This document shows, piece after piece, positions 47,376-60,639 of a stretch of DNA of 64,000 nucleotides. The position numbers were made by a program, and so were the translations under genes. The stretch's first letter is position 1, and each line of letters starts with the position of its first letter. The DNA is from Macquaria australasica (Eukaryota; Chordata; Actinopteri; Centrarchiformes; Percichthyidae), in the NCBI GenBank assembly GCA_005408345.1, contig SEMN01000346.1, positions 182,083-246,082 on the forward strand, in the 5' to 3' direction. The notes beneath the pieces were generated by a model that was not told the DNA's origin, made no database searches, and worked only from the letters and a program-made list of their open reading frames with translations.

Positions 47376-48448
47376 ACTCTTATTCTTGTTTCAATATTTT
47401 ACCGAGTGTCTGAACAGAACCATAAAAACAGGATTCATGCTTTATTTGCTGTAAGGACAAGATGTTCATTTAAAATGTTTCCTCATTATGGAGAGAAAAA
47501 GCGTAATTAGGGAGACATACAAACACATTTGCTGTAAATAAACATTATTTTAAGGAGAGCAGAAGCACGACACACATTTCTACAATAGGAGGGAGGGTTG
47601 CAAAACATTTTGGGTGTGAAAGTGGTGTGATTCACTCCCAGAATGCTTTGTGTTAACCTCCCATACTTGTTGCATCCTGCTGTTGGTTTTAGGAAACTCT
47701 GACAAATACTGTACCTGGACTTGAAGTCAACACTGTTTGTTTTTAGCATCTGTGGATTCAAATGTTTTAAGGTGGAATTTTCCTTCAACCACTTGACTTG
47801 CTCTCTTTCATTATCTGGTGTCTGAAGAGTCTGGTGATACACAGAAAGACGTGTCAGACAGCAGAGCTGAGTGATGTCTGTTCGGGCCAAGTGACTGCAA
47901 AGGTTTAATAAGGTGAGTCTTGTTTCCTCTGTGTTTCCAGGCAGCTGCAGGGTTCCTTTCACTGATCCATCCATTCAAGTTTAAACCTGTCAGTTTCGTA
48001 ATCAGTCACAGGGTTTAATTCCTTTAGAGCGCTAGAAGGCCGCTCCTTCTAACACATGCTATTTAAAATGTAAACCTGGGGATTCATGTGTGTCTGTTCA
48101 TTCTTGGTTGTACTTTTTTAAATAATGCTTGGTTTCCTGAGGGAGGCTGTTTGTTTAACTGTCTGCAGACTTGAGTCCATAATAATGTTTGTAACTGCTG
48201 AACCTTGAGGATGATTTTCACTCTGACACATTAAAACTTCTTGTTCCTCAGTCGATTACATCTGATGGGACTGTTTCATTGTATAAAGTCAACACTTTCA
48301 TCAGGTTACAGTGTGCTAAAAGTATTTTCACTCCTTTGAGACACTTTGAGCAACAGTGCAGATAAGAGTTTTATTATCAGTAGTCAAAGAAATGTTACAA
48401 AACTAAATCTTTGGCCGCAGCTTCAGTTCGTCTCAAAGCAGGAAACTG
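47376..48448. other. Intergenic, nothing recognised
   Basis: A 155-codon open stretch on the minus strand (47507-47974) shows no family resemblance, has no exon-like context and is not called a gene. Confidence 0.4.
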
Positions 48449-48628
48449 GGGCTGCCTTTTCTTTTCATTATCGATTAATCTGCCAACTATTTTCTAAATG
48501 AATCCATTAATCATTTGGTCAAGAAAATGTCCATAAAGAATTTGGCAGAGCCCAAGGTGACGTCTTCAAAACGCAAAGATTATGTTTTTGTCAATAAACT
48601 AATCGATTGTGATCGTTTCAGCTCTGCA
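48449..48628. repeat. Dispersed repeat, family A, intergenic copy
   Basis: Contains GGGGCTGCCTTTTC, CATTATCGATTAATCTGCC, TTAATCATTTGGTC and GAGCCCAAGGTGACGTC. Confidence 0.65.
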
Positions 48629-51090
48629 GGAAACCTTTAAACTTTTCATGTCAAATATCAAACAAGCACAAAGCAGTTTTATAATCCCATAAAATATCTG
48701 CTACAGGGGTCGTGCAGCTTTTTAAGAGTAAAATTCAAGCACTTTTAAAGGTACCTAAATCAAAAGACTTCCAGACTCTCGAAGCCTTTAATTGTTGTTA
48801 CTAGAAATTCCAGGAGACAACGAACAAATATGACGACGGGATCGTTTCATTTCAAATATTGAAGCATTTTTGGTTTTCATGAGTGATTGTGTCGATCATG
48901 AAACACCAGATTATGTTTTCAAGGAGTGCATTCAAATTCAAGCAGATTCCTAATCTTGAAAACATAACTGTTAAAGGGAAACTCCGGTATTTTTAAACCA
49001 TGGCCCTGTTTATTTATTAAATGACTAATAGGTACCAAAAGTTTTGGAATTGGTCCAGTAGATCTCCTCAGACGTCATTTTCCTCTTTAATTGTTGTTCC
49101 CACAGAACATGTTATCTATCTTTATCTCTCGTCCACTTTTCTGGATAAATGTGTAGTTTTTAATGTGTACATGAACAGCATGTAGTTCAAGTGTGTTCTC
49201 TGTATTATATGTGTGTGTGTGTGATGAATACAGATGGCGGCTTTGATCTCGACCCTCCCGGGTGCGGAGCGGGCTCGCCGCATCCCGACTGACGCAACAA
49301 ACGCTGGAGACGGATTAGTTCCCCCTCCTTTTAAGACCCTGACAAAAAGGATGAAAAGCCCGCTGATAATACGCATCAGTGTCTCCGTGGCAACGATCAC
49401 CACATTGGTCAAGTAGCATGAAGCCAGAGTGGATCTGTCTTTCGCTGGTGGATACAGGATGTGAAGTAGTTCTGTACGCAGCACGTGTGTTTGTGAGAGA
49501 AACGGCCAAACACTTTGGGAAATGGAGTTATTGGTTGTCTCACCTGGTCAGGTAAGAAAGGACTGACAGCAGCTTCCTCCCAGTGCGTCCGGTACAAACC
49601 TTTTATTCCAAAGAAGAAAATGTGATGAAAAAGAACGTATCAGCAAACATATCTTCCAATTCTACTATATTACCACTGCGTACTAGATTATATTAATGTT
49701 GTACTGCTTTATTACATCATGTACTGCATCATATTTCTATATTAATACAAACACTAATAATAATATTAATACATTCTGGTGTTTGCTGTTATAGTTGATG
49801 TATCATGTCCCTCTGCGTGACAGTACTGCACTATTAGTTTAATTGCTCTTGTATAGTTTCTATTTCTATTCTTACTTTATATACTTCTATTTTTTTTTTT
49901 TTTTTTACTTTTTATCTTCAGTCTTTGTGCTGCTGCAACACCTGAATTTCCCCTCTGAGGATCAATAAAGGTTTATTTTATCTTAATTGACAAAACAATC
50001 TCACCTTGAGGTCCATCTGGTTGCTGCTGTGAAGCTTTCGATCACATCTCATGATCTTCATCAGCAGATGCAGTTTGCCTGGTTGTTGTAGAGTCGAAGA
50101 TGTTTAAATAAAATTTTGGCAACTTGATGAACATGAGCAGCAACAGATCGTCACAAATGAAAAGCTCATCAATGACTTCCAGTTTGAGATGCGACACCAA
50201 CACAACATGGCCCTTTAGTGGCAAAGTTGAAAGCTCCCACAGACCTCCACACCTTATTAAAATATTGTTAATATTATTATGAATAATGACTGGATGCCTT
50301 CTCAGAACGGCAAACTCATTTGGTATTTTCAGAAGAAATTTGAGACATATCTTTCTAATTTGGAATAAACTTATTATTATCAACACATTAAATTATCGTC
50401 ACTGTTATAAAATCAGTTTCATCTGAACGTAACTGGCAGGAGACAGAGCAGCGAGTACAAAGACACCTGCAGGTCCGGGACGTTTTGAACCGAGTTAATG
50501 CAAAGATTCAGGAAACTGCTGGCTGAACATTGTGAGAATTAAATAAAAAGATTTAGATGAAGCATGTATTGCACATATGTATAATTAATTTATAAACTAA
50601 TTATGATTGTGTGGTTTCCTGCAGCGTTACTAACAAATCAATGATTCATAAAACTGAAAAATAAACAAACCCAGCTGTTATCAACATGTGGAAAACTGAA
50701 TAAAAACTGAAATAAAATGGTTTTAATGTGGCCTTTAAATTTAATGTGTTGATTTAATGTTAGCAACACTCTGATCACACATACTGCATGACGTGGAATT
50801 ACTGTAGTTTGTATAAGAAAACTGTTATTTTATAAGAATATAATAAAACATGGTTGAGTTTCCAAAGTGAGGACAGAGTTTAAAAACTGACACCAAACAG
50901 AAACCAAACTCTTATCCAGCAGCCCTCCTCCTCCTCATCTTCCACCTCTAATCTTCCAGCACGCCTCCTTACCTACCACAGTGCCTGCAAACCCGACAAT
51001 CAGCTTCAGGGGAGATTTAGCAGCATTTCCCTCCCTGTGTCCTCTTATTAAAATATGAATCATGGAGGTTGTTCTGCAGAGCGTCTTGTC

Positions 51091-51107
51091 TCAGTAGAGG
51101 GCAGCAG
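51091..51107 (+). promoter_or_regulatory. CTCF-like motif
   Basis: TCAGTAGAGGGCAGCAG fits the vertebrate CTCF core (CCASYAGRKGGCRSY) with one mismatch. A similar site at 52676-52692 has the same orientation. This is a motif match only. Confidence 0.4.
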
Positions 51108-51196
51108 ACGCAAAGAAATGAACTGACAACATGAGGAGAGCAGGACTCACAAAAAACAAGCCTGGGTCAAGAGAAAGTTAAACTCTCTCTGTGTGT

Positions 51197-51209
51197 GTAT
51201 ATATGTGTA

Positions 51210-51258
<49 letters not shown>

Positions 51259-51259
51259 A

Positions 51260-51315
<56 letters not shown>
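51197..51315. repeat. (TA)n/(TATATG)n compound microsatellite
   Basis: TATATGTG units alternate with pure TA runs of about 40 bases. Open frames across it are artefacts. Confidence 0.97.
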
Positions 51316-51316
<1 letters not shown>

Positions 51317-51584
51317 TGATCTTAAAAGGTAGTGGAGTACAAAGTTAAATATTGTAAATGCAGTAAAAACAGCCCTGTTTTCAGCTTTGTGGCGATGCTT
51401 TTTCCAGCTGATCCAAGGAGGGTTTGAAGAGTTCATTTAGCTGAAGTAGGAGGATTTTCTCAACACGTACAGAAACACTTCATCATTCAGTTTATCACAA
51501 ACATTCAAAATCAACACGTGGAGATACATGGTTGTCACCGGACAGGAAGTAACTAGTAACTAAAGCTGTCAGATGAATGTAGTG

Positions 51585-51692
51585 GAGATGAGATGTGGTG
51601 GAGTAGAAGTAGAAAGCTGCATTAAATGGAAACACTCAAGTAAAGCACAAGTACAGTACTTGAGTAAATGTACTTAGTTACATTCCCCCACT
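51585..51692. repeat. Dispersed repeat, family B, inverted fragment
   Basis: GTGGAGTAGAAGTAGAAAG, then GTACAGTACTTGAGTAAATG and ACTTAGTTACATTCCCCCACTG: the reverse complement of the family B 5' end. Confidence 0.75.
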
Positions 51693-52109
51693 GCCATCCA
51701 GTATAGGTTGAGATATTTCACAGGATAAATGAAAGTTTTGAGCTGCTAGTGTTGCTAGAGGAAAAGTCAGGGGATCATCACAGTCAGTAGGGTTCAACCT
51801 CTGGGGACAAACTTTCATGACAATCCATCCAATAGTTGTTGAGATATATTTAAACATTTGAAATATTCCAGGGGTGGAGCCACGCCACTTTTTGCATGAT
51901 TTGATTTTGAAGTCTGAAAAGCAGTTTTATATACGATTCTTATGGCTCTCTCTCTGCAGTCAGTGCTGTGTGGCACATGGGAGAGGTTTGCCTTCAAGGC
52001 TTTCAGGAAATCAGGTGACGTAGTATAAAGAGCGACAAAGTCCGTGTAGCGAGGAGGTCGGGGTGGATGAATGGGTCAAACACCGAACTGTTCGTATCCC
52101 GTGTGACAC

Positions 52110-52345
52110 TTATTATTTGAACCCAAACCATTAACGTTTCGTAACCTAACTAAGTAGTTTTGGTGCCTTACCTACCTAACCAAACTGTGACCACTTCACA
52201 ACGTTAACCTCATGTTAGAAAGGCTTTCTGGCAAAAGATCATGTCAAGTCAACGATGAACCATAGTACGTACTTTTGGTGCCTAAACCGAACCAACCTGT
52301 GACCGTTTCACAACGTCAACCACATGTTAGAAAGAAGGTAAACTT
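52110..52345. repeat. Dispersed repeat, family E (CCTAACCAAACTGTGACC)
   Basis: The tandem-like segments ACCAAACTGTGACCAC and CCAACCTGTGACCGTTTC each precede CACAACGT-AACC-CATGTTAGAAAG. A related stretch lies at 53855-53985. Confidence 0.6.
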
Positions 52346-52675
52346 CTCCCACGTGCGGTGTGATGAAGCCTGATTTAAGAAATCCTTAATGTTTTACAGT
52401 GTTGCAGTTGACTTTGACATAACTCATATGTGGTTGTCATAAACACTCTCTTGTCCGTTAACTAATCGAATGATACCCTGAACCCAACAGAATCAATCAA
52501 ATATACTGGCTGCTCTTACTGAAGCCGCTGTGGTCGGACTCGGTACAGGTATCAATCATCTGAACAGGTCCACACCTGCCTCAGCAGACACAACCATTCA
52601 TCAGTCTCGGGGAAGGTGTCGCTGCATTTCTCTGTTGGCTTCCATGTTTTTCTGTGAAACATATGAATCCCTGTC

Positions 52676-52692
52676 ACAGGAGAGGGCAGCAG
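52676..52692 (+). promoter_or_regulatory. Second CTCF-like motif
   Basis: ACAGGAGAGGGCAGCAG matches the CTCF core with two mismatches. It lies in a segment resembling 51094-51126 (AGAGGGCAGCAGA...AAAGAAATGA), so the two sites may be duplicates. Confidence 0.35.
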
Positions 52693-52872
52693 AGTGAAAG
52701 AAATGAGTCCACAGAGGAGTCACCGCTCACCGCTCTGTGTCAGCATCCGTCAGGCCACACAACAACACGTCAGGGCAGAATAATACCAAGCCAGATTTCC
52801 TCTACATGCTACATTTCTGTATGTGTTTGATATGACAGATGAACAGGCCAAGCAGGCGTGTTATCATGAGGA

Positions 52873-53165
52873 ATGTTTGGTTTGTTTGACAGGCGCTGTG
52901 GGGGGAATAAAAGAAATGGAGGTTGTGACGAGCAGCAGAGTGACGCAGCCTTTTCTCAGCCTCTCTTATTCCAGCTGAGGGATAACAACAGCTCTCCGGA
53001 GAGCGGCCGAGTGTATCTGGAGAATGAGAATGTAGCAGGCGGTACAGTGTGCAATAAACGTCCTCTGGCATGCATTCATCCTGTCCAACCTGCATTAATA
53101 CTCTACACAGTGACAGAGCTCCCTGATGGATTCATCCTTTATCTCCTCTCTGCGAAGGTGACGGA
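52873..53165. other. Candidate conserved noncoding segment
   Basis: A non-repetitive, moderately GC-rich stretch with balanced composition (for example CTCCGGAGAGCGGCCGAG and GCAATAAACGTCC) stands out from AT-rich flanks and resembles no repeat. There is no conserved coding sign despite open frames on both strands. Candidacy as an enhancer is inference only. Confidence 0.25.
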
Positions 53166-53368
53166 GCGTCTGGTGTCGTCTTTGTGAACTTGTTTCACCT
53201 TTTTGTTTGTATCGACTGACCACAAACAGACAGGTGACAAATCAGAGGACACATCTGAATAAATTAGTTGAGGAACAACAAGTGCAGACGCTTCCACACA
53301 GAACTGAGTGGTTTGATGTAAACTAGTGCAGTGCAATTGCTTGGCTCCCGATAGTGCTACTTGCAGCA

Positions 53369-53453
53369 TTCATCTGATCGACTTCACACTCGTCGCTGCA
53401 CTCCCTTAGGTCCTCAGCAATACGCCCACCAAGTGTGAAGTCGATCGGATGAA
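53369..53453. repeat. 22-bp inverted repeat around a 41-bp loop
   Basis: TTCATCTGATCGACTTCACACT (53369-53390) is the reverse complement, with one mismatch, of 53432-53453. It probably belongs to a dispersed repeat, as ACAGACAGACAT simple repeats follow. Confidence 0.8.
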
Positions 53454-53854
53454 GGGTTGTCTAAGAACAGACAGACATACTGACAGACAGGACTCCTTCC
53501 TTTATAGTTAGATGTTGTGAATCTTATGCTGTGGCCTTCACAAGCCGTGTTTCATTCAACTGTCAAGCGTATTTTAAGCAAATGTTTGACATGTCGCAAA
53601 AAAAGAAATGTGAACTAGGCATCATCTGGTTTGGAGCGAATAAACTCGGCTCGTTGCAAAGCGTAGTTTGGTCAGAAGTTGGCATAGTATAGTCTAAAGC
53701 GTAGCCTATTTGCACCTGGGGAGGAATACCCTGTCGTCAAAAACCATCCGCAGCCGACAACAGTTGTGGCCCGCACTAAACCCCTGCAGGTGAAAATAGA
53801 CAACCACGGCTGTCAATAACCACCCTCTGTTGACGCTGTATTTGGGAGAAGTTA

Positions 53855-53985
53855 GCCCTGAGAAGTGCCTAAACCTAACCAAACTGTGGCTTTCCACAAG
53901 TTAGAAAGCCTAACCAAGTAGTTTTGCTGCCTAAACCTAACCTAACCAAACTATAACCGTTTCCACGTTAGAAAGCCTTAGGTTT
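53855..53985. repeat. Dispersed repeat, family E, second copy
   Basis: CCTAAACCTAACCAAACTG, AACCAAGTAGTTTTGCTGCC, then CCTAACCAAACTATAACCG and GTTAGAAAGCC, as in the copy near 52.1 kb. Confidence 0.6.
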
Positions 53986-54099
53986 AGGAAATAGACAACC
54001 GCAGCTGACGCTCAACACCCGTGGCTGTTGATAACCACGACGCTCATGCCAATTCACTGCTAGAAGAGGAGGCGAGCGTCCCTCATGCTCACGATGGTC

Positions 54100-57000
54100 A
54101 TTAAGGCTTTAAAGACAAAATATGTTTTAAAATCCATCAGTGATGCAGCCTGAGAGAGAACAGAAACACTCTTTTTCCTCACTATCATAACATTTTAACG
54201 CCTCTCTCTTGTCCTGCTGAATGTCGGCTCAGACCACCTCCTGGAACCTCACGATGGTTAAAATGGCATCCGGAACGATGAGTTAAATCACGAAGAGCAC
54301 AGTGGATATTTTATTCCCCACCTCTACATGTGATGTTAATCCCATCTGAATGGGGCGATTAATTCATTTAGACAATAAATCAAATTAATTATTAATACAC
54401 TGATCGTTTCAGGGCTACGTAAGCTCCACCGGAGCTGTTCTGAAGGTCACCGCCTTGCTAAAGAGCACTCTGTCAGCAGCTGGTGATGAATATGAGGGCT
54501 GACTTTGTGATTTTAATCCTTCCTCTTTGAACCGTCCCATGACAAGCCTGCGAGTCTGAGCTTCAGGCTAACATCTTCACTAATCAATGAAAACTCCTCT
54601 TCAGCGCGTCGACCGTCTAACGATCCGGATGATAATGAGACGATCAGTCGGCGAGCGGAGCGTGCTGACACAGCCGCTTACACTGAACCCTGCTGATAAC
54701 GGCCCGGCGTCCGCTCCATTTATGTCTGTACGACTCGTCTAATCTCCGAGGAGGACGCTCCGAAAGGTCAGAGGGCACGGTAGCCCACACAGCAGCGTTC
54801 CCAGGAGCTTTGTTGCACGAGGGCTTTAAAGCCGCCCTGTGGAGTTTTCTTCTAAACAAAGTTTCTGTTTACACTTAGTGTTTCTTACTAAAACACAGTG
54901 TGTGAATCCTTGAGGTCTAACAAACATGTTGAATACATTTCCTTCCACATAAAACACTTTTTTCCTTAAAAGTTTCAAACCTGCAACGTATACATCCATG
55001 TTTACTTGCTAGCAGTCATATAGCAGCAGCTATTACAACCTGCACCAACTCGTTACTACGTGCGTTTTCAGCCACCTGTTTTTGGGTGAATTTTCAGTTT
55101 GCGAATAAAAACAGCTGGATGATGATACGTGAAGCCTGTGAGTTAAAGTGAAGGGCTGAAAACAGCAGCTGTGTGTGGAGCGATGAGGAGGCTGTAACCT
55201 TCCTCACAGGAACACATGTAACTAACAGAAAGCTCGTATCTCCTTCATGTTCTCCACATGGTTTTCCATCGTTTGAGCTTCGACCAGAGCTCTTTGAATG
55301 ACTTCATCTTGCGCTCAACTTCTAAAATTCGCCCTGCAGTTTTCACAACGATTTTCTATAAATTTGTTTAAAATTTGTGCTACATGTGGATGGAAACCTG
55401 GCAACACAGGAGAGTTCAAAGCTTCAACTGTGCTCTCAGCTCGAGTCTGTCACATCAGAACAGAGGGACTGGACCTGGACTGTGACAACCTGTAGATCAG
55501 TGGAATAGTGTGAAACAACGGACACTAGTAGTGTGGGAGACTGTCCCAGAGAAAAGCCTACATTACAAACATTAACCAAACCAACCAGTTAGACATCACC
55601 CTCAAAGTCTTTCCTCTCGTGAACCTGAAAAAGAGCCGCCTCACCGCCGCCCACTTATTGTGATTTGCGTCATTGATCCGGCCATCAGTGCACGTCAGCT
55701 GCCAGCGATGAGCCTCCCACAGTGAACATGCAGTGGAGGAGGTCTGATGATGAGGCGCGATCTGTCTGAAGGGCAGCGTGGCCTGTCAGAGCCGCCGAGT
55801 GTCAAAACCTCAGCTTCAATTAAATCTGTCATCCCATCCACATCTGAAATGCTCCGACACGGACGACGAAGAGGCTGTCGCAGAGCAGAGAGGGGAAATG
55901 AAACCGAACAGACTCGAAGGAAACACCAGGAGGAGGTTTCACTCCACAACAAGATGTCACAAATGATGGAGTGCGCGTGGTTCTCCTCTCAAAGTTGATG
56001 TAATTTTCAGCCACAGGTGTACCGCTTCCAAATCACTACATTACAAAAGAGACGCAGAAAGCAGTGTTCCTGCAGGAAACATCTCATTTTACAGATCGGA
56101 GAAGAAGAGGAAGAGGAGGAAGAGGAGGAAGACATTCTCAGAAAACGATTGTGCAAATAATGTAGTCTTTTGATGCATAAATCAGAAGGATTTAATGGGA
56201 GCGCTGAGGGGACACAAAGTACAACAGCAAAAATAGTAAGAAAACAGACGGAGATCAAACGGACGACAGAGCAAACTTCATCATGTTTGTTCTCTTTCTT
56301 CTCGGCTCGTTTTTCATTTTGTACTTTCTGTCACTTCAGCAGACTTTATTAAAGCCTTTAAAAGCCTTTATGTTTTCATTCCTCACTTTCCACACAGCGA
56401 GTGCTGCTGCACTCATGTCGACTGCAGAACAAAAGTCATCATGGAAACACATTCAAGTTATTATCACTCCCGTCTCCACGACAGCTACACTTCTGAGGAT
56501 GAAATCAGCGTTTTGTAAATGAAGTCAGGTCCGTTAGGAATGAATTGTTTTTCTAATTTGGGACCGGTTCTGTTTAGGTCTGATATCAGGGTTTCTGCAG
56601 AGTTCACCGAGTTAAATGTCTTTTTATGACCTTTCTAACACCAGGGAGAATGAAATGTAACGCCCGAGACATCATTATACCGGCCAAAGTATTAAAGCAT
56701 GATGGAAGACCAGTGGGGACGATACAGCTGAGACTTATTTATTATGCTTCCCAGCAGTATAACAATAGTACTAATGGTGTAATTAATTAAACTAACATGA
56801 CTTGGACCCAGATAAACAGCAGAAAATGGATGGATGGATGGATTAACCAGTGGAAAATGAGGAAGCTGAATTCAATGCTTTTTAAGACTTTCCAAGACCA
56901 GCTGAAACCTGAGAAATGATCAATCAGTCGGTTAGTTGGTCGACAGAAAATTCAAGAAACTGTTCGCTTTCGGAGAAGATGGATATCAATCTCATGGATG
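54100..57000. other. Intergenic, no gene recognised
   Basis: GC-richer stretches at about 54590-54800 and 55640-55990 and a purine tract (GAAGAGGAAGAGGAGG near 56100-56130) are present. None of the open frames resembles a known protein or has convincing splice context. Confidence 0.4.
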
Positions 57001-57009
57001 TGTGTTTAG

Positions 57010-57100
57010 TATGTATCTGGAGTCAGGACGGGGTTAGCTTAGCTTAGCATAAAGACTGGAAGCAGGGGGAAACAGCTAGCCTGGTTCAGTCCAGGCTTAT
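57010..57100. repeat. Dispersed repeat, family D fragment, inverted
   Basis: GGTTAGCTTAGCTTAGCATAAAG and CTGGAAGCAGGGGGAAACAG are the reverse complement of the family D core seen near 22.45 and 31.95 kb. Confidence 0.65.
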
Positions 57101-60000
57101 GTGGGGGATAATGTACAGCGCGTGGCTCCGCTTCACGTCAGGGTCCTGCATCATCCTGTCGGGGTTTATTTCCACAATAATGACCTGCTCGCTGTACGTT
57201 ATCCCGCTTATAGCACAGCTACTTACTAAAGAAACCAATACCACCATAATTTGACACAAAATATTGATTTAAAAATGATTTTATTGCTTGTGCTAAAAAA
57301 TAGTCTGTTAGATTCTACGGTTAGAACTGCATCCACAGCAACATAAACTCTGTAGCCTTCTTTAGATTAGCCCTTAGCTGATTAACCAGTCTTTAAACAC
57401 AGCCACAGCCCATACCATGTCCTGTTTAGTGTTTACTTCATATCTGTCTTCTTCATTCTGTCTCTGTTGTCCAGCTCTTCATGTCTTTTAACCTCTCTTG
57501 CTTTTCTTTTCTGGATACAGTTTCGTGCTCTCCAGATATATTAAAATTAACATTAAATATTAAAATCCTCCAAGGTGTTTTCTGAGGGAGTAAGGGAAAA
57601 CGTTTTTTTGCCACAGACAATGAGCCAACGTTGTTAAATTTACCGGACTTCTTTCTGCGGATTGATATGACAGGACGTTGATTCTCCAGAGTCCATGATC
57701 AAAAGTGCCTCCATAGCAACGGTGAAGGCGTAGAATGCCGTAATTGACCAATCAGTTATCAATCATGTGCAAGATTTTTTTGGTTCTTTCAAAGACCTCA
57801 GTCATGACATGTTTGTTTAGCGTGTTGCTGGAATGGAAAGCTGTTTTGGGGGAGAAATTCGGAGTCAATACAGACATCAAGAAAATGTCTTGGATGAACA
57901 TTTTGACGAGGAGGAGGAGGAGTAGGAGAGAACATTATTCGCCACCCGTATTTTTTCCCAGATGGTGTGAAAAGTTTGACCCAGTGATTTGCTGCTCACA
58001 CGCCCAGTTTTCTGGCCTCGAGGCCGGGCGCCACGCGACAGCAGGAGGATAAGAAACGACTTCTCTCCATGAAAAGCAGCTACAGTGGAGGGACTGTAGA
58101 GATGACAGAATGATGCCGCAGATGAAAAAGTAAAAGTTGTCTTGACGGAGGTAAAGACTTTCCCTGAACAAATCGTCCACGTTCAACAGCAGATCGTTTT
58201 TGGATCTTTTCATGCAAACGCGTTACAATAGTTTGTTGTGAAGATTTGATCTTCATTCAGTCAAGACAACAAAAGCCAGATGGCTAACTCTGTGAAGTGC
58301 TGTTGAGATGACTCGATACGAACAGCAGCCTTCTGCTTGTGAAAGGAAATATCTCCCAGCATTTTCAGAGACCCAGGGGTACTTCAACCATGACATGATT
58401 AATAACCCTGCACTTAAAATAGGCTTCAGAAATAATTATAGGAGATGGATGGGGGAAGTGCAGTTTCTGAATCAGAATCACTTTAATTACGGAGTACAAA
58501 GAACGTGGAAGGGTTTGTGTTGTGGGATAAGTGCAGGGACAAAGCAACAATAAAGGCAGAGTGCTGCTGGGAGTCTGGATCTGACGCTGCGAGGACTCGC
58601 TGGGGAGCAGGAGATCAGCGAGAACACTAAAGGTACACAGAGATCGCAGAAAGTCCACTTCCACCATTTCAAGTCATCCCTGTTAGAGAGCAGCTCCTCA
58701 CAGACATTACTGTAGGGCCAGTTTGATCAGGAAATAGATTTTTCGGATCCTTTTTCGAGTCAAACCTCGACTCGCGGAGAACTGAGAGGAGCTGAAAGAC
58801 TTGTTCAAGCTTGCACTGGAAATTATAAATGTGAATTGATCTAATGTGTCTCTTTTATGATTAAAGTAGAAATCCTGCAGTAAAAAGGTTTTGTAAGAAA
58901 TTAAACTCACAATATGAGACAATAATGTTTTTGTACTGCTGAGACAATAATCAGGTCAATTATTGATTACATATTTACATAAAATGAAAATAACAAGATC
59001 CTGAGAAGAAAACAGGAACCTGAAAAAAATACTGAATGTGAAATTAAAGTAATATTTAAAGTGATAGATAAAAACAACAAGTTCAAATATACTTTAAACT
59101 AGAAATATCTTTCATAACTGGCATCTTAATGAAAAACAAGACGTACAGAAAATTATATATTTAAGAAATATACTAATGTAGACAAATTAAACTATTAAAA
59201 TATTAAGAAAATATTAAATAATATATCAGAAATAGCAGGGCTCCCTCTTGAGATTAATAAACATGCAAAATTGAGCTAATCTGCTTCAGCAGGTGAATCC
59301 CTGCACACCTCAAACCAGTGAGAAGAAGAGAAGTGAAGCAGCACAGACAGAAACCAAAAACTAAACTGTCACTTTGGCAGAAAGCGTTGTGAAACGTTGT
59401 AAAACTCAGAGTAACAAGCTGGCTGAGAAAATGTGTTTTTAGGGCCTTTAAGAAGCAGGTCAGGACTTTCTCCTCTATAGAGAGGTCAACGAAACAGAAA
59501 GTGGGAATATCATGACAAGCATCAAGACTCTTTTATACTCCCTGATGTGTCATTTTAGTTGTGTCACTGATTATAGAAATTAAACTTCAGCTCTCTTCCT
59601 ATGGGACCAGTGTTTCCTGTGATTTATTCTAACTACAGAGGTACTCTGAAATAAATCTGCCATGTCTGTAATTTGTAAACTAAACGACCTCCCAAACTCT
59701 GAGCTGATCTGACTGTATCGCTCCCATGTGAATCAGCATCTCCATCATTCTGTGATATTGTTGTATTTTTTTATCTCCCGACTGCCAAGGCTGATTTTTA
59801 TTATCCTTTCTGGGTTTGAGAGTTACAGGAGCTGCAGCTGAGAGTATTGATGAAAGCTTGTATTGCATTCTGAGTACACATTAAATGGCATTTTGGGCGC
59901 AGTACCTTATCTAGCTATTGATTGGCTGATGTTGGGAAGTACAGCAGCTCTCTACGTGCAGCTGCATCTGGAGGTAACTGTAATGTTTGAACAGTAGCTT
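57100..60000. other. Intergenic, no gene recognised
   Basis: Mostly AT-rich. A fragment at about 58460-58660 starting GAATCAGAATCACTTTAATT resembles a fish interspersed repeat, without definable ends. No tRNA, rRNA or coding exon was seen. Confidence 0.4.
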
Positions 60001-60271
60001 GTAATGGAACACACACTTTGGTTATCTTGTGTTTGGGTGCCTCCTCTGCACAGAGCTGGGTGGTAAAATCTAGATCACATGAGCTCAGCAGGTGATGTCA
60101 GCGTGAAGAGGTCATGTGACTGCATCCTGCCATATTACATTTACATTGACATCAGATAAATACAGGAGAGAAATAAAAAGCAGCATTATTATCCTCTACA
60201 TCTATCTGGAGACTGATGCTGCTGAGCTCAGAGCGTAACACATATCTCCTAACAGACAATGTGTTTATCCG

Positions 60272-60284
60272 GTTGCCTGGCAAC
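60272..60284. promoter_or_regulatory. Perfect palindromic X-box (RFX-type) site
   Basis: GTTGCC-T-GGCAAC is an exact palindrome with a one-base spacer, fitting the RFX X-box consensus. It lies in a non-repetitive stretch (about 60000-60340). No adjacent gene is visible, so a distal enhancer role is only a possibility. Confidence 0.45.
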
Positions 60285-60639
60285 ATCTCAGCGGGGGAGG
60301 CAGTAAAAACACAGCCCTGAGATTAAATTACTTTTTTTCTTATTTAAAAAAATCTCACTTCAGTTCAATGTCAGAGCGCTCTGAACGCGCACCAGTGCAG
60401 GTGGAAGGATTAACCTGTGTTCATGTGAACAGATACAGAGCTGATGCTTGTGTGTGTTTGAGGGTCAGTAACATGAAACTTATTCATCATAATTAGAAAA
60501 ACATCCTCTGAATGTGTTGTTTTAATAATAAGGAAGAAGACAGAAACCCTGCACAGTGCTGGTCACTAACACACACTAACTTTCTATAGTAAGGACTTTT
60601 CAGTCGGGGGTTGTCGTGGAAAACTGCCTGTACTCTTAA

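Noticed and set aside
47507..47974. 155-codon minus-strand frame in the intergenic region
   Set aside because: No recognisable domain, no exon-like context, composition like the surrounding noncoding DNA.
51167..51436. Tyr-Ile repeat frame
   Set aside because: Translation of the TA microsatellite.
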